Below are positions 11,117 through 24,000 of a stretch of DNA of 64,000 bases, piece after piece. The notes beneath the pieces were generated by a model, which made no database searches, was not told where the DNA came from, and saw only the letters and a list, made by a program, of their open reading frames with translations. The position numbers and the translations under genes are program-made. The stretch is taken from contig JALRME010000003.1 in assembly GCA_026120035.1 (NCBI GenBank), positions 186,001 to 250,000 of the forward strand, given 5' to 3'. This DNA is from Coleophoma eucalyptorum. Lineage: Eukaryota > Ascomycota > Leotiomycetes > Helotiales > Dermateaceae. Numbering within the stretch: the first letter of the stretch is position 1; the number at the start of each line of letters is the position of its first letter.

Positions 11117-11935
11117 ATGGCTGCTCCCATGGAGGAACGTATAGCTGTGCCTATAGATGATCCAAATGCAGATACAGAATGGCAAGTCTTAGTTTTCAGA
11201 GTCTAAAGTTATTCTAACTTTCCCAGGAACGATATCCTTCGCAGCAAAGGCATAATCCCAGAAAAGCCTCCATCTCCTACCCCTATGATTGAGGAAGCAA
11301 TTCTTGAGGGACGCAGACTGGCCCATGAGAACAGATTAGAAGGGAAAGATATCGACGAACTTGATGAACTAGAAGATGAAGAAGACGAAGCATTTCTGGA
11401 GGCATACAGGCAGCAGCGAGTCCAAGAACTTGCATCCTTGACCAAAAAGTCACTACACGGCACTGTTTATCCTATATCGAAACCTGACTTTGTGAGAGAA
11501 GTTACAGAGGCAAGCAAGAATGGAGCTGTGCTTGTGAATCTTACAAGTAGCCTGGGCACAAATGTGGAGAGCAGGATCCTTACTGAACTATGGAGAACTG
11601 CCGCAAGAGAGTATGGCGAGATCAAGTTCTGCGAAATTAGAGGAGACATGGCTATTGAAGGATATCCTGACAGGAATTGTCCAACAATTCTGGTCTATAA
11701 TAATGGCGATATTGTAAAGCAGGTTGTGACTCTAATGACGATGAGTGGAGTCAGAGTCGGAATGAAGGAAATTGACGACCTACTTCTCGAGATTGGAGCG
11801 ATTCGAGACAACGACATGAGAGTGCAGAAGAGGAGGAGGGATAAGGAGGATGAGGAGGAGGAGAGGAGAGAAAGAGGTGGCATTCGAGGAAAGGGAAATC
11901 AGGCAAATGTCGAGGATGATGATGATTGGGATTAG
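11117..11935 (+). CDS. PLP2: Phosducin-like protein 2 (thioredoxin-fold CCT co-chaperone)
   Basis: Two exons, 11117..11181 and 11227..11935, encode 257 residues. The 45-base intron starts GCAAGT and ends CCCAG with a CTAAC branch site. Only this GC donor keeps the frame (DTEW-NDILR), so it is a GC-AG intron. Residues about 8-30 (DPNADTEWNDILRSKGIIP) carry the DTEWNDILR motif typical of PhLP2/3 proteins. A glutamate-rich helix (DELDELEDEEDE) and the thioredoxin-like domain follow (VLVNLTSSLG, CPTILVYNNGDIVKQ). The tail is acidic, ending DDDDWD. The family assists the cytosolic chaperonin CCT in folding actin, tubulin and cell-cycle proteins and is essential in yeast. The family call is firm. 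Confidence 0.94.
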
Positions 11936-13353
11936 ACTGCCATATCTTGCAATCCATGGTGTCACTATGGATAAGAGTGGAGCTGTCAAAGCACTCTGAG
12001 CCGAACATGGTACGTCTGTTGAATGTGTTCTGCTCTCTGCTCCCACTCGGCGTGCTACGACTGGATCAAACGTTGAGACTTACGCTTAAGGATCATGCAT
12101 AGGTACTGCTTTCTGAGCTATGCTGCTGTAAGTGACTTGCAATAGCACCGAGTATCTTCTTTCAACTTGGCCAATGGATATTTGAGACCTCGTCTTATAC
12201 GTGTAGATTTCTATGAATGTTTGATGGGTTGGGTGTTAAGAGTTAGAATTCAAACTACACCCGGGAACATCTAAGTAAGGAACAATTGATACGATGAAAA
12301 TAATACGAGCTCTACAAATACCAAACAAAATTGGGACTTCACTTGGGGCTGATATTCGCTTGTGTCCTTTCTTTTCTTCTCGACGATGGGCACTCAAGCT
12401 GTTTATGCTCGCTTATACTCCTGGATGCTTAAACTGCCATCCGGCTCAGGTTCGGAAAAGTCACGATTTCCCATACTCTAATAGTAAAGCAAGGTAATTT
12501 ATGATACTGTTAAACATCTTTCCAAAAGTGCTCGGCCATTTATTGTTCAGAAAAGCAGTAATTATACAGAAAGAAATGACCGTTCATATGGTCTATATAG
12601 GGATATATGCGATATCTATATTGCATGGTTAGGTACTCAATTCATTAAATCATTGTACAGTCTACAGATTTAGTTCAGTCTTCTTTTAACAGGCATTGTA
12701 TGAGACCGAGTTCCTTTCCAGGGCCACATTCAGCATAAGAAACTATGACGATATGGATGATATTTCAAAAGTTGATTCGGCTTGCTTGAATGAGTACTCC
12801 TTGATCAACTTATTAAGAAGAATGGCCGGTACACTATTCCTATTAGCCATTAGGTAAAGTAATGAGTAAAATTTATCATAAATGTAAAATTAACGTCTTG
12901 AACCACAGCACAGAACCATGATAGACTTTGGGGAAAAAAAACCGTACAATCAAGGGTTGAAGACGATAAGCTGAGATTGGCCTGTTTGGAGATGAATCGC
13001 CTATGACAGAAATTTGTTGTCTGCGTACAACCAGCATATTTAAAAAATGAAAACCTGGTGGATTGATAGCCTTTAGTCTTTAACTGCACCCTCGTATACC
13101 AGAATAAAGTAGCATCTTCACTTAAGGAGGATAAAAAAGAAAGAAAGAAAACGACACATCGCGAGCCTTGCTTGAAATACGGATCAACATTGACCCGGCC
13201 CACTCGCGTAACCCACCGATTTGGCAACGTCGCTCGTCGCGAATAGTGTCCCCAGGCTAGATACGTGGAGACAGCACTTTATAGCACCATACCACCTATA
13301 CCACTTTCTTCTTGTCTTGCAATTCATGAAGCTGGGGAGCTTACCTTGCTACC
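11936..13353. other. Intergenic stretch upstream of SEC21
   Basis: About 1.4 kb, A/T-rich, between Plp2 and the coatomer gene. It has only short overlapping frames with no splice pattern that joins them. The last 100 bases would be the SEC21 promoter and leader. Confidence 0.6.
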
Positions 13354-16308
13354 ATGAGTTATAGCAAGAAAGATGAAGATGCCGACACGGCCATCATGAA
13401 GGTCGATCGAACCTCAGTCTTCCAAGAAGGTGAGCCAGGTCTCCTGCGAACTGCCAGCATAGCATAGCTCACAATGGACAGCACGATTGTTCAATTCCTC
13501 TCCAATCCAACCCAGAAGATGTCGAGTTCTTCTAACCAAGATTGCCCTTCTCCTCTACACTGGCGAACGATTTCCTACCAACGAAGCTACCACCCTGTTC
13601 TTTGGTATCTCGAAGTTGTTCCAGAACAAAGATGCCAGCTTACGGCAGATGGTCCACCTCATCATTAAGGAGTTGGCGAATTCAGCTGAAGATATTATTA
13701 TGGTCACAAGTACTATCATGAAGGATACTGGTGGTGGAACAGATGCGATCTATAGACCAAATGCTATTCGAGCGTTATGCCGGATCATCGATGTGAGCTG
13801 CGCAAGCACGAATTGGTGCAGATCGAGCTGACAGAAACAGGCTACTACAGTACAGAGTATCGAGCGAGTGATGAAGACGGCAATTGTCGACAAGAACCCT
13901 TCTGTTTCCTCAGCCGCCCTTGTTTCGTCATACCACCTTCTTCCAATTGCACGCGATGTGGTTCGAAGATGGCAGAGCGAGACGCAAGAGGCTGCAACTT
14001 CTACCAAGTCCTCCGGAGGATTCTCTCTTGGATTCTCTACCTCCAGCGCTCAGATGCCTGCGAACAATTCCACAATTTCACAATACCACGCCATCGGTCT
14101 TCTATACCAGATGAGGATGCACGATCGCATGGCTTTGGTTAAGATGGTACAGCAATTCGGAGCACCAGGTGCCGTAAAGAGCCCTGCGGCAACTGTTATG
14201 CTTGTTCGATTGGCAGCGCAACTGGCAGATGAGGATCAGCAGCTTCGGAAACCAATGATGCAATTACTCGACGGCTGGCTCCGACACAAGAGTGAAATGG
14301 TTAACTTCGAAGCTGCAAAAGCTATTTGTGACATGAGGGACGTCACAGATGCTGAAGTTACCCAGGCCATTCACGTCCTCCAACTCTTCCTTACCTCTCC
14401 TCGCGCAGTTACCAAATTCGCAGCTATCCGAATCCTTCACAACTTTGCCTCCTTCAAACCACAAGCCGTTCATCCTTGCAATCCCGATATTGAACTCCTT
14501 ATTTCTAACACCAACCGCTCAATCGCTACTTTCGCAATTACTACCCTCCTCAAGACTGGCAATGAGGCTAGCGTCGATCGTCTCATGAAACAGATCTCTG
14601 GATTCATGGCCGATATCACAGACGAGTTTAAGATCACAATCGTCGAGGCGATCCGAACACTATGCCTTAAATTCCCAAATAAGCAAGCTGGCATGCTTGC
14701 CTTCCTCAGTGGCATTTTGCGTGATGAGGGTGGCTTCGAGTTCAAGCGTGCTGTTGTGGAGAGCATGTTTGATCTGATCAAGTTCGTCCCAGACTCCAAA
14801 GAAGATGCACTTGCCCACCTTTGCGAGTTTATCGAAGATTGTGAGTTTACCAAGTTGGCCGTCCGGATTCTTCATCTCCTTGGATTGGAGGGACCCAAGA
14901 CTTCCCAGCCTACGAAGTATATTCGATACATCTACAACCGTGTTGTTTTGGAAAATGCAATCGTTAGAGCTGCAGCTGTTACGGCTTTGGCCAAATTCGG
15001 AGTCGGTCAAAAGGACCCTGAAGTAAAGCGCAGTGTTAAGGTTCTCTTGACCAGGTGCTTGGATGATGTAGACGATGAAGTTCGAGATCGTGCTGCGCTG
15101 AACCTAAGATTGATGGGTGAGCCAGACGAGATGGCCGACCGATTTGTGAAGAATGGTAAGCTTAACTGGTTCATATTCCGCCTTAAAAACACTAATATTA
15201 TAACAGAGAATACCTTTGCATTGCCATACTTTGAGCACCAATTGGTTATGTATGTCACAGCAGAAGACAAATCGACTTTCGATATTCCATTCGATGTGGC
15301 TACTATTCCAGTTGTCACCAAGGAACAAGCCGATGCCGAAGATAGGTCGAAGAAGCTGACAACAGTCACTCCAACCATCAAGGCACCAAAGACAGGCCCG
15401 AGCAAGAGTGCTGCATCTGGAGCGGATGCTTTGGCAACTGCATCGGCAACTGCACAAAAATACGCCCAAGAGCTTCTTGCCATCCCAGAACTGAAAGCGT
15501 ACGGAAGTGTCTTGAAGTCATCACCGGTTGTGGAATTGACAGAGTCTGAGACCGAGTATGTTGTCTCAGTGGTCAAACACATTTTCAAGGAGCACATCGT
15601 CCTTCAATACGAGGTTAAGAACACACTTCCAGATACAGTCCTCGAGGATGTGTCTGTTGTAGCTACACCAACAGAAGAGGAGGAACTCGAGGAAGACTTC
15701 ATAATCCCAGCTAACAAGCTTGCTACGGATGAGCCAGGTACCATCTATGTCTCCTTCAAGAAAATCAACGGCGAGAGTTCGTTTCCTGGAAGCAGCTTCA
15801 CCAATATTCTGAAATTCACAACCAAGGAGATTGACCCAACAACTGGCGAGCCCGAAGAGACTGGTTATGACGATGAGTACCAGGTGGAAGATCTTGAGCT
15901 CACTGGCAGTGACTATGTTATTCCAGCTTTTGCTGGCAACTTCAATCACATCTGGGAGCAGGTTGGTGCTGCTGGAGAAGAAGCCGAGGAAACTTTGCAG
16001 CTCAGCGGCGTCAAGAGCATTGCAGGTAAGTCACACACATTATCGTAAAGAATGATAATCATCTAACGTTGATAGATGCTACCGAACAATTGGCCAAGAC
16101 CTTGTCATTGCAAGCGCTTGAGGGCACTGATGTGCCAATCAACACCACAACACACACACTCAAGCTTTTCGGAAAGACAGTCACTGGCGGCAAGGTTGTT
16201 GCGAACATCAGAATGGCATATTCTTCCAAATCTGGAGTCACAAGTAAGATTGTGGTTAGGAGTGAGGAGGAAGGTGTGGCGGCTCTGGTGATTGGATCTG
16301 TTGCTTAA
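13354..16308 (+). CDS. SEC21: Coatomer subunit gamma (COPI coat)
   Basis: Five exons, 13354..13429, 13482..13792, 13841..15155, 15207..16025 and 16076..16308, give 917 residues, close to yeast Sec21. The start MSYSKKDEDADTAIMKVDR and the N-terminal helical adaptin-type trunk (LFFGISKLFQNKDASLRQM, KTAIVDKNPSVSSAAL) identify the family. The C-terminal half carries the appendage domain (ENTFALPYFEHQLVMYVTA onward). It is a subunit of the COPI coat that drives Golgi-to-ER and intra-Golgi vesicle traffic. The intron at 15156..15206 (GTAAGC...TAACAG) is 51 bases with no stop in frame, so retention would insert 17 residues without breaking the frame. I treat it as an intron because splicing restores the conserved KNENTFALPY junction. 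Confidence 0.96.
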
Positions 16309-16697
16309 GTTAGGGTAGCGCATTGAGTACTGGATGGAGTTGAGCATTTGGTGCATATGATGATGTTTAGATAATGGTTTCCAATGACAACACAGAGGAA
16401 CAAAAGGCTTTGAAGACAAGGTCCAAGTCTACGCTGGAGTCTGGGAAAAAGAATAAAATCCTATTTTACCCAATAAATGCGTATCTGAAGTCCAGCAAAG
16501 GCAATGACCCCTGAAAAGTTTGTTGCTTGTGACCTGCACGTGATTGTGGAGCTATACCCATGACGTATCCATTTTGGCGCGTCTTGACCGAGAGCAGTAC
16601 AAGGTAAATAAAAAGCTTAGGAAACAGTTACAACTTCATCTTCCAGCCAACCCGTCAAAGCTTTCAACACAGCTCAACACAAGAATTGACCGCCAAA

Positions 16698-18132
16698 ATG
16701 GTCTACGTTCGACAGGAGAAGCTGCCCAACCTGAAGCAGTACAAATACTCGGGCGTCGATCACTCCCTGGTCTCGCGATACATCCTGAAGCCATTCTACA
16801 CAAATTTTGTGATAAAATGCTTCCCCATGTCTATGGCCCCGAACTTGATCACCCTCACGGGATTCTCGTTCGTCGTTGTGAATTTGTTGACCCTGCTGTG
16901 GTATAACCCGTCCCTGGATCAAGACTGTCCTCCTTGGGTCTATGCAAGTTGGGCGGTGGGACTGTTCCTTTACCAGACTTTTGATGCTGTGGATGGAAGT
17001 CAAGCGTGAGTTTCATCACTGCTTATCTCTTGTTATTTCAATGCTAAGATACTCTTTGCAGACGTCGTACCCACCAAAGCGGCCCTCTCGGAGAACTCTT
17101 CGACCATGGCGTTGACGCGGTCAACACTTCTCTTGAATGCCTCATCTTCGCAGCTTCGCAAAACCTGGGGATGGGATGGAAGACCGTCATGACCTTGTTC
17201 GGATGTAGGGATATTTTGCGCTCATATCTGGGGTTGATTCTGACATTATCGTAGCTCTCTTGACCTTCTATGTGCAGACCTGGGACGAATACCATACAAA
17301 GACTTTGACCTTAGGCCTGATTTCGGGACCAGTGGAAGGCATCCTCATCTTGGTCGCCGTATATTCTTTTACAGCAATTAAGGGAGGTGCTAGCTTCTGG
17401 CAGCAATCGATGTTCCGAACAGTTGGCATTCCACATCTTGCTTTCATTCCTGATGCTCTCTACGAGATGCCTTTCAATGAGTGGTACATGGTCCAAGGTG
17501 GCTTCGTCCTGGTTTTAAACACCATTCAAAGGTATGTTTCACTTATTAATGCCTTGGAAAAACTGCCACTGACCTATTAGTTGCCAAAATGTCATCAAGG
17601 CTCGACGAGCTCGAGGAGACAAGTCTCGCGGCGCACTTCTCGGGCTTATTCCTTTTTTCGTTACCTGGACTCTTATTCCTGCGTACCTGTACCTGCAGCC
17701 AAACATCTTGCACAACCACTTAGTCCCTTTCGTTTTCTATGCTGGTCTGGTCAATGCATACTCTGTCGGACAGATCATTACTGCCCATCTTGTGCTCTTA
17801 GACTTCCCGTACTATAATGTGCTCGTTCTGCCATTGGCATACGCGGTTTTCGACTCCCTTGGGCCATTCCTGCAGGAGCACATTGGTTTTGGCTGGCCAA
17901 GTGCGCTTGGTGACGATATCTACCAGGTTGCATACATGTTCTGCATGCTTGGAATGGCAATCGGTGTTTACGGAAGCTTTGTAGTATGTATTTGTTCTAG
18001 GAGAGTTGGGACTGTCTTCTAACAAGTCTTTAGATTGATGTCATCGTCACGATCTGCGACCATCTCGATATCTGGTGCTTGACCATCAAGCACCCATGGA
18101 ATGAAGAGGAAGAGGCCAAGAAGGCTAAATAA
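16698..18132 (+). CDS. CPT1/EPT1: Choline/ethanolamine phosphotransferase
   Basis: Five exons, 16698..17005, 17062..17204, 17255..17531, 17581..17983 and 18034..18132, encode 409 residues. Residues 99-121 give the full CDP-alcohol phosphotransferase signature DG-x2-AR-x8-G-x3-D-x3-D (DGSQAR ... GELFDHGVD), the metal and CDP-alcohol site. Several hydrophobic helices follow (LITLTGFSFVVVNLLTLL, GILILVAVYSFTAI, LLGLIPFFVTWTLIP and others), fitting an ER membrane enzyme. It transfers phosphocholine or phosphoethanolamine from the CDP form to diacylglycerol, the last step of the Kennedy pathway. Which head group it prefers cannot be read from sequence by eye. All introns are 49-56 bases with standard ends. 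The start is the first ATG. Confidence 0.95.
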
Positions 18133-19011
18133 ATAGCCAGCTGAGAGTATGAGAAAGTATGAGAGTATGAGATTCAACGATATGGATAGGTGTCAAGATG
18201 AAATAGATACCCACTTACTGGATGAGTGTATGAGATAACAATGATATGGAAATTGTCGGTTTAGATTCAGGCGCGTTTTGAGCGGTAGGAGTTGCAGAGG
18301 GGGGTTAATACTCATCTGAATTAATGGCATATTTGATTCGGGTTTTGTAGATTAGCTTACTGTCAATGCGATACAACCTTAACGAATAATATATCTTATG
18401 ACTTTTCATTAGGGAATGTTCCTAGCCCAGTGATAGATTTTGGCTTTCAGGAAGTATCATTATCAATATCCACATATCGATGTTATATTTCTCAGTACTG
18501 GTAGCCAAGTGACAAAGTTTGATTAGTTTTGATTGTCAACGTCGCATTAGGTTTAGACCTTATGATAGACCTCAATAGTGGTGGATAGCTGTGCCATTCC
18601 CAACAGGGAAAAGGGGCTCGAACTAACCATTTCATGCTTCTAGCATCACAAGAGATTATTACGGCTGCCACGAGCCTGGGAAGTTTCCAAGAGCACAAGG
18701 ACAATAGATGGAAGACAAGGGCGATCGATTATCTTGATAGTCTTTGATTAGGTACTACTCTCTCTTCCTGCTCGTCGAGAGTTCATCCACATTAAGGATA
18801 GGTATCTAAATATTTGCCCACATACACATACACGACCCCTGAAGTCTAATATTATGTGCAAGAGGATTGGGTCAGGGAAGAAACAAAGCAAATGAGAAAC
18901 CGCCGCCGGTACGCCACAGGCCCCGTAGTCCTTTTTTTACTACGAAAAAGTCATAAGATATCGTTAATGAAAGTGTTGAAAAAAGTAAAAAGATTATGAC
19001 GACTCAAAAGT
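18133..19011. other. Convergent intergenic region
   Basis: Lies between the 3' ends of the phosphotransferase (plus) and the laccase (minus). It begins with a GAGTATGAGA direct repeat near 18145-18172. It is A/T-rich near 18350-18500 and has no supported gene. Confidence 0.6.
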
Positions 19012-21024
19012 CTACAGGCCGCTGTCAATCTGGTTCACGACTTTGCCTGCCGTATACAAGGTCCACTGTACACACGTCTGTGACAGAATGGTGGGGATGG
19101 TAAGCAAATTCTTGATGTCGAGAGGCCGCTCCATCATGTTGGCGTACAAGCCAGAAGATACGTGCCAAGCGATGTGACAGTGGAAAGGCCAGACACCTGG
19201 GTTATCGGTGTCGTATTGGAAGACCATGTGGCCACCAACCCGGACCTGTTGCACATCTCGCCGCTGCGGGTTCGAGGGTCTTGTAATGGTTCCATCCCAT
19301 TGACCGGGTCCTTCATGCAGCACCTGCATGTTGTGCCCGTGCAAGTGCATTGGGTGCGCTGCTGGCGAGTTGTTGTTGATGATTACTCGGACTGTAGAGT
19401 TGCTGCCAAAGTTTTTGACGTTCCATACGTCGGGGAAGCTCAAGTTTCCAAGATTGGCGAGCAGTAGGAGCGGGTTGTTGTAGTTGGCGCGGAAACTTGT
19501 CCCGTCCAGCGTCCAAAGGAAGTTACCGGTGGAGTTGATGAAAAAGTTGATTTCCATGGCCTGGGTAGTGGTGGGTGCATTGGGGGCGATTGCATAGTAT
19601 GGCTCTGTCATGCTGAGATCGTCGTTGGCACAGGTTCCGGGATCGGGTACGTTCCAGGCTACACTGGTTGGTGATTTGGTCGTATCAGCCTTGTCGTAGT
19701 AGATTGCTGCCATCGCATAGGGTTGTTGGGTAAGTGAGCATATAGTGGAAATATTGGATCGCATCCAGAATGAAGAGGTGGACGACCCTTGGTTGGCTGT
19801 CACAAGGACATCTGAACGTTGGCCAATACCGAGAGTGACAACGGTGGTGTTGTAAGGCTGGATAGGGACGAAATCGTTGGCGATGACGGTCATCTATAGA
19901 GAAGTTAGTCTTTTGTGTAATTGTTTTTTGTATGCTATAAATGACTTACGGTATGTCCGTCAATGCTGAAACGTTGAATAGCCTCAGCTCCAGCATTGAT
20001 CAATCTCAACCTGTGAGTCTTGCCTGTAGTAAATTTAAACTTGGCGAGACCAGCGTTGTTAGTACACTTTGTGGTATCCCCAGCCGCGACGGTGCTGCAA
20101 TCAAAGTTCCCTTTGCCATTGATCAGGTTGTTGTCAGAAAGTGGAGCCGGGTTGCCACCGGATTGAAGAGGAGCAGTCGTAGTCTTGAGGATATCAAAGT
20201 ATTCTCCGTGGTAGTAATCTAGACACGTGATTAGCGACTGCATGCGGCCACGCGACGGGAGCAGCTCTCACCAGTGAGGAAGACCGGTCCGAGATCGATA
20301 TCATAGTTTGCATTAGTGGGGCCATGAATGATCATCGGTCCGAGGAGTCCACCGGCGTACTGTGCTGAGTAATGAGAATGGTACCAGGAAGATCCGTAGA
20401 GATCGGCCTGGAAGGAGTAGGTGAAACTCGATCCTGGTGGGATGGGGCACCTAACGAGAAGGTTAGTTTCCAGCTCAAAAATTCCGTCGAGAAATGGGCA
20501 ACTTGCTGTTGAACGGCTGGAACTCCATCCATGTAAGGAGTGGCCTTTTGAAGGAGACCATGCCAATGAAACGAAGTTCCTTCTTCCGGTCCGGTGATCT
20601 GGTTGTGAACGGTAACTACGATAGTATCACCCCAATTCGCCTCAATTATAGGCCCAGGGAATTGGCCATTGATCAGAATGACTGATTTTTGATAACCATC
20701 CGGAGCTATTAAGCCACGCTTGACAGTGAAATCGTAGGTGCGAGTGACCCCGGTAATAGGTGCTTGAGTATATGGATTCGTTCCACTAGCAGTGAGAAGA
20801 CCCCATGGAAAGCTACCGACGAGAGGATTGCTGGATAGAAAGAGCGCAAAAGTTGGAGCTGAAAGGGTACCCCATACTGAGTTTCTAAGATTTCGTTAAT
20901 GGATGGCTTGGGAGATGCAGAAAGTGGAGATAGCTTACCCATTAGTTTGTTGTTGTGATAGATTGGAAATCAGTGTTATGGCTGTGCCAAACATGGCCCC
21001 CATCATATTACTTATGATACCCAT
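19012..21024 (-). CDS. Secreted asco-laccase (multicopper oxidase)
   Basis: Five minus-strand exons: 20939..21024, 20507..20884, 20272..20450, 19950..20218 and 19012..19893 (597 residues). All four copper signatures are present: HWHG at about 135, WYHSH at 177-181, HPMHLHGH at 484-491 and HCHIAWH at 542-548. The residue ten after the T1 cysteine is Leu, as in many ascomycete laccases. The protein ends DSGL, the C-terminal plug typical of asco-laccases. The N-terminal 25 or so residues are hydrophobic and look like a secretion signal. Laccases oxidise phenols with reduction of oxygen to water and act in lignin, pigment or phenol turnover. The intron at 20451..20506 starts GCAAGT and ends TTAG. 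Only this GC donor joins AVQ to [10 protein letters not shown] in frame. The next gene upstream is more than 4 kb away. Confidence 0.95.
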
Positions 21025-24000
21025 GATGACGGAAGGAGGTAAATCCGAAATGAGAGACAGTCAGGCTTCAGTGACTTGGACTGAAGAGCAAGATGGAGCA
21101 GGAAAGCATAGGAAAGCGGGCATTTATATGAAAGTTCTCCTAACTGACTTACAGCTACTTTCCTATCGCAGCGATTAAACTCTGACCCTGAAATTAATTA
21201 CTAGAAGCTGCAAGGCCAAGAGAAAGGACGGCGCTGTCATACCCAGTCCGTCCAGATGATCTCGAGTCATCCCGCCTCGAGTGTCGACCATGTCGACAAA
21301 CGACTTAGTCCAAGAATTATTGCCAGGTCCGGGAGATCTTGTGCCCTCGACCAGAAAAGACCTCTCAACGACGGGCAAAGGAGACGGAGCAGCCAATGAA
21401 AGAAGCACAAGGTAATAAGAGGGGCTGCATCTAGCGTACAATGCCTGGTACCTGGCGTCATGGACACTAGGATGAGTTCGTAAGGGGCAATATATCAAGA
21501 CTTTGTTGCTCTGAGAGACTTCTGCCGCTGCATTAAGACTAGAAGTAAGTGCTCTCGGTTGGCATCTCCAGCCTTTCGAGAGCGCCACCCTCATGGCTCT
21601 CTCGCTTAGAACCTGTGAAATACTGTACTTCGGGCTTCGGGCTTCGTAACTTATGCCATATGCAGGAACTTTGCGGCATCGAGTACCTGCGAGAAAAAGA
21701 AAACACCAAAGACCGTAAATCTATGGGGAAACTGGTAGGCATAATTAAGAAGCGGCATAGCCATTGTTCAAGACATACTGGCTAGTCCCAGGAGATCCAA
21801 AGCACTGTCCGCAAGACAGAAGCGACCGACAAGGTTACTTGGCGGGCGTTTGTCCACTAGCGACGACGGAACTGGAAGAAGCGACGCCTCGCCTCTGGCG
21901 ATGATCACAGCTGGAAGATTGAGACTGACGCAATAAGCAAAGTCCCACACGGTAATAAGGTTGTCCTCGACCGTGTGATTTTCTAGAACTGAGTACAGTG
22001 TCGACTAGAACCCCTCGCATGGAACTCAAAATCTCAAAGATGCCCCTCTTGACGGCGTATCCATCCGTCATACATTATGCTCGCTCGTGACATTCGCGAC
22101 ATTGAGAAGACTACAGCACTGTGGAAAATGCCTCCACCGGCCATTCTCGAAAGTGCCGCGACCAAAATCCTTCATATTAGGTAACAGTCAGTGCAGCGGC
22201 TAAGTTAGTTCTACACGCCAACACTCCTATTTCTTTTTATGTCAACACCAATCTGGCAGCTCACCTTGCCGTATGGCGGCTTTGACTTTGACTGGGACTG
22301 GAGCAAAATAGTACGGGGTAAAGTCATCCATAACATGACAGCGCAGGTACGCACCTAACCACCCAAATGCAACATCCAAGTGGGCGCAAACCGTGCAGTG
22401 TGTTTCAAAATATCCGATGCATACTGAGCCGTGGTAATTAAGTTCGCCATCCCATCGCCGTCGACAATCTCACGGGGTTGATTGAAAAACATCACTGCAT
22501 TCTGGCTGTCGCGTTCTCGATTAGGGGCAGCGCGCGCCTGGTCGTGGGCGAGCTAGACACCGACCCGGCAAAAAGCCAGCACCACTAAGGACGGGACAGC
22601 GCAACAATTTGGAAGGGGCTGCTCACCCTTGTGCTTACTTTACAGTACCTGCCTTCTGCAATTTTGCGGGCTTTTCGATGCTGCGGCCTATCGGGAAGAA
22701 TTCCTGCAACCCATCCATCCCGATGCAGTCTGCAGTGTTGCCCTACCTGAACCTGGACTCGGAAAGATGGTTCGGAAGTCAGCCGAATGGTCCACTTCGG
22801 TCATTGTTCGCGAAATCTACCTCCATGTCCCAACCACATAAAGGATTTCGATACTGATGAATGCAATTGCCGGCGTATCCTTTTTCAATATCATTAGGCG
22901 ATGCCCCAAATAACGTTGGGCGGGTTATGCTGCTCTCTTTTCTGGTGATTTATCGGTTGAAAATGCAGTGTACTTACGTGGAGTAGTTTGGTGAGAGTAC
23001 CTCCCACGCCTGATCAATCAGGTATGCCAGTTCCAACAGCCACCTCTACTCCAGTCTGTATAAGCCATCATTAAGTCTTTCTTTATGTGAAACTTGAAAA
23101 GTGGACGGAGGACTACGGCGGTTGACAAACGGGTACATAATTGTTGACTGGATTCAGCAATTTCTGCGAGCTACCACCGCCATTGCATATGAAATCCGCA
23201 GTAGAGGTAACGCACTCAAAATGTGCTCCCGAGAGGCAACAATTTTGGTGGCACAGGATCTGCATGGAATGATCCGGGTTGTGGTTGTGAATCCTATGGA
23301 ATGGACTTTCGTCTCAATCCGGTACGTCGGGATCGCTCGAGGTAGGCGCGACATATTGGGATTGTCTCGACTGGGGTCATCCACTTGAGACAACACTATA
23401 TGTATATTGCTCACACAACCTCAATTCTCTTATACCCAGTAGGTAAGGTACCCATAAAGCCAACAAATGCATGGGTCGAGGATTTAAGCCCATGGTTCCG
23501 CAACTCCTCGGGTACCAGTACCAGGCATCCGGGCGATGTTAAGCAATGTTGCCGAACATCTCGGTCAAAAAAGAAACAACTGAAGACACCTTGTATTGAG
23601 ATCGGTGGTAGCAAGGCGGCATAGTTGTACCAAGCCACTATGGACAAGGATTATGTACGGGATCTTACCAACCTGCCGTAACTTAAGCTTCTTGTCTGCA
23701 GCTTTTCGTCCGAAAATAAGCATAATCAATCCCCTTTTGCGTAATTTTAACGAAGCAGTGAGCAGCTTCACTGACCCTTGTGCGCTTAGGTGCCGCTATA
23801 CCATCAATATACAACGAAGCTAATAGCTTCAAATTCCCGGGCGATCGCAATTTCTTGAAGAACTGGTTTTTTTGCGGTTTGCTTAAGTGTGTGGTAGTAT
23901 TGTTTGTGTCCCACGTCAACTTGCTGACTCTCTATAAGTTGGAGCGATGAAAGAATAAACGATGCTAGCCATGCGAGATCTTCTCGCTGTAGCACTTGAA

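Noticed and set aside
15007..15597. 196-codon minus-strand frame
   Set aside because: Fully antisense to SEC21, whose coding is certain.
21175..21594. 139-codon minus-strand frame upstream of the laccase
   Set aside because: No motif, no splice partners, poor coding look. It is likely chance.
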